Positions 62,373 through 64,000 of a stretch of DNA of 64,000 nt are shown piece after piece. Location of the stretch: the NCBI GenBank assembly GCA_023055505.1, contig JALIRH010000108.1, forward strand, positions 992,001 to 1,056,000. The letters run 5' to 3'. Both the position numbers and the translations under genes were made by a program. The stretch's first letter is position 1. Each line of letters opens with the position of its first letter. The notes under the pieces are model-generated. The model worked only from the letters and a program-made list of their open reading frames with translations, made no database searches and had not been told where the DNA came from. The DNA comes from Callipepla californica brunnescens (taxonomy: Eukaryota > Chordata > Aves > Galliformes > Odontophoridae).

Positions 62373-62378
62373 TTTATT
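62373..62378 (-). promoter_or_regulatory. VIL1: VIL1 poly(A) signal
   Basis: TTTATT on the plus strand reads AATAAA on the minus strand, 48 nt past the VIL1 stop codon at 62426-62428. The VIL1 3' UTR is therefore very short. Confidence 0.8.
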
Positions 62379-62425
62379 AAAAATAACGTGCTTGGTTGGG
62401 GTGGCTGTAGTCTGAGCCTCCCTTC

Positions 62426-63930
<1,505 letters not shown>

Positions 63931-64000
63931 CTACAGAGTGAGCAGCACTGCTCCAGCACCGAGCCCACCCCATCCCCTTGAGGAGGAGGAGGAGGAGCTG
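63931..64000 (-). other. VIL1 intron at the window edge, with a GGA repeat
   Basis: Upstream of the acceptor CTCTGTAG (63931-63938, minus strand) is intron sequence that includes a short (GAG)n tract at 63979-63997. No exon is visible before the window ends. Confidence 0.7.

Overview
The window is vertebrate nuclear DNA and almost certainly chicken (Gallus gallus). The last VIL1 exon encodes the familiar 35-residue chicken villin headpiece residue for residue, avian CR1 fragments are present, and the gene order matches human 2q35, which corresponds to chicken chromosome 7 (chromosome assignment is inference). A close galliform relative cannot be fully excluded.

Six protein-coding genes are present. 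BCS1L (-, 5' part only, 1-1219) is head to head with ZNF142 (+, 2112-11064). ZNF142 is tail to tail with PLCD4 (-, 11892-17194). PLCD4 is followed in tandem by CNOT9 (-, 21246-30080). CNOT9 is head to head with USP37 (+, 30612-58689), which is tail to tail with VIL1 (-, 3' part only, 62426-63930). All exon models were built by hand from splice sites, reading phase and family similarity. The phases join without error in every gene, giving predicted proteins of 2017 aa (ZNF142), 753 aa (PLCD4), 299 aa (CNOT9) and 988 aa (USP37).

Two GC-rich divergent promoters separate the head-to-head pairs, one with tandem ETS motifs (1731-1743) and one with NRF1 palindromes and a CRE-like site (30171-30293). 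A third GC-rich island (about 18530-19110) is the likely PLCD4 promoter. The rest is intron, 3' UTR, simple repeats and decayed CR1. No tRNA, rRNA, CRISPR or convincing small RNA gene was seen.

The genes do not form a pathway. They cover respiratory complex III assembly (BCS1L), a large C2H2 zinc-finger regulator (ZNF142), phosphoinositide hydrolysis (PLCD4), mRNA deadenylation (CNOT9), cell-cycle deubiquitination (USP37) and actin bundling in microvilli (VIL1). The points most worth following up are a U12-type AT-AC intron in PLCD4, a stop-start overlapping upstream ORF in the ZNF142 leader, a possible intronic poly(A) site in ZNF142, and loss in chicken USP37 of a serine-proline site that is CDK-regulated in human. 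I found no evidence for a wholly new biological system here.
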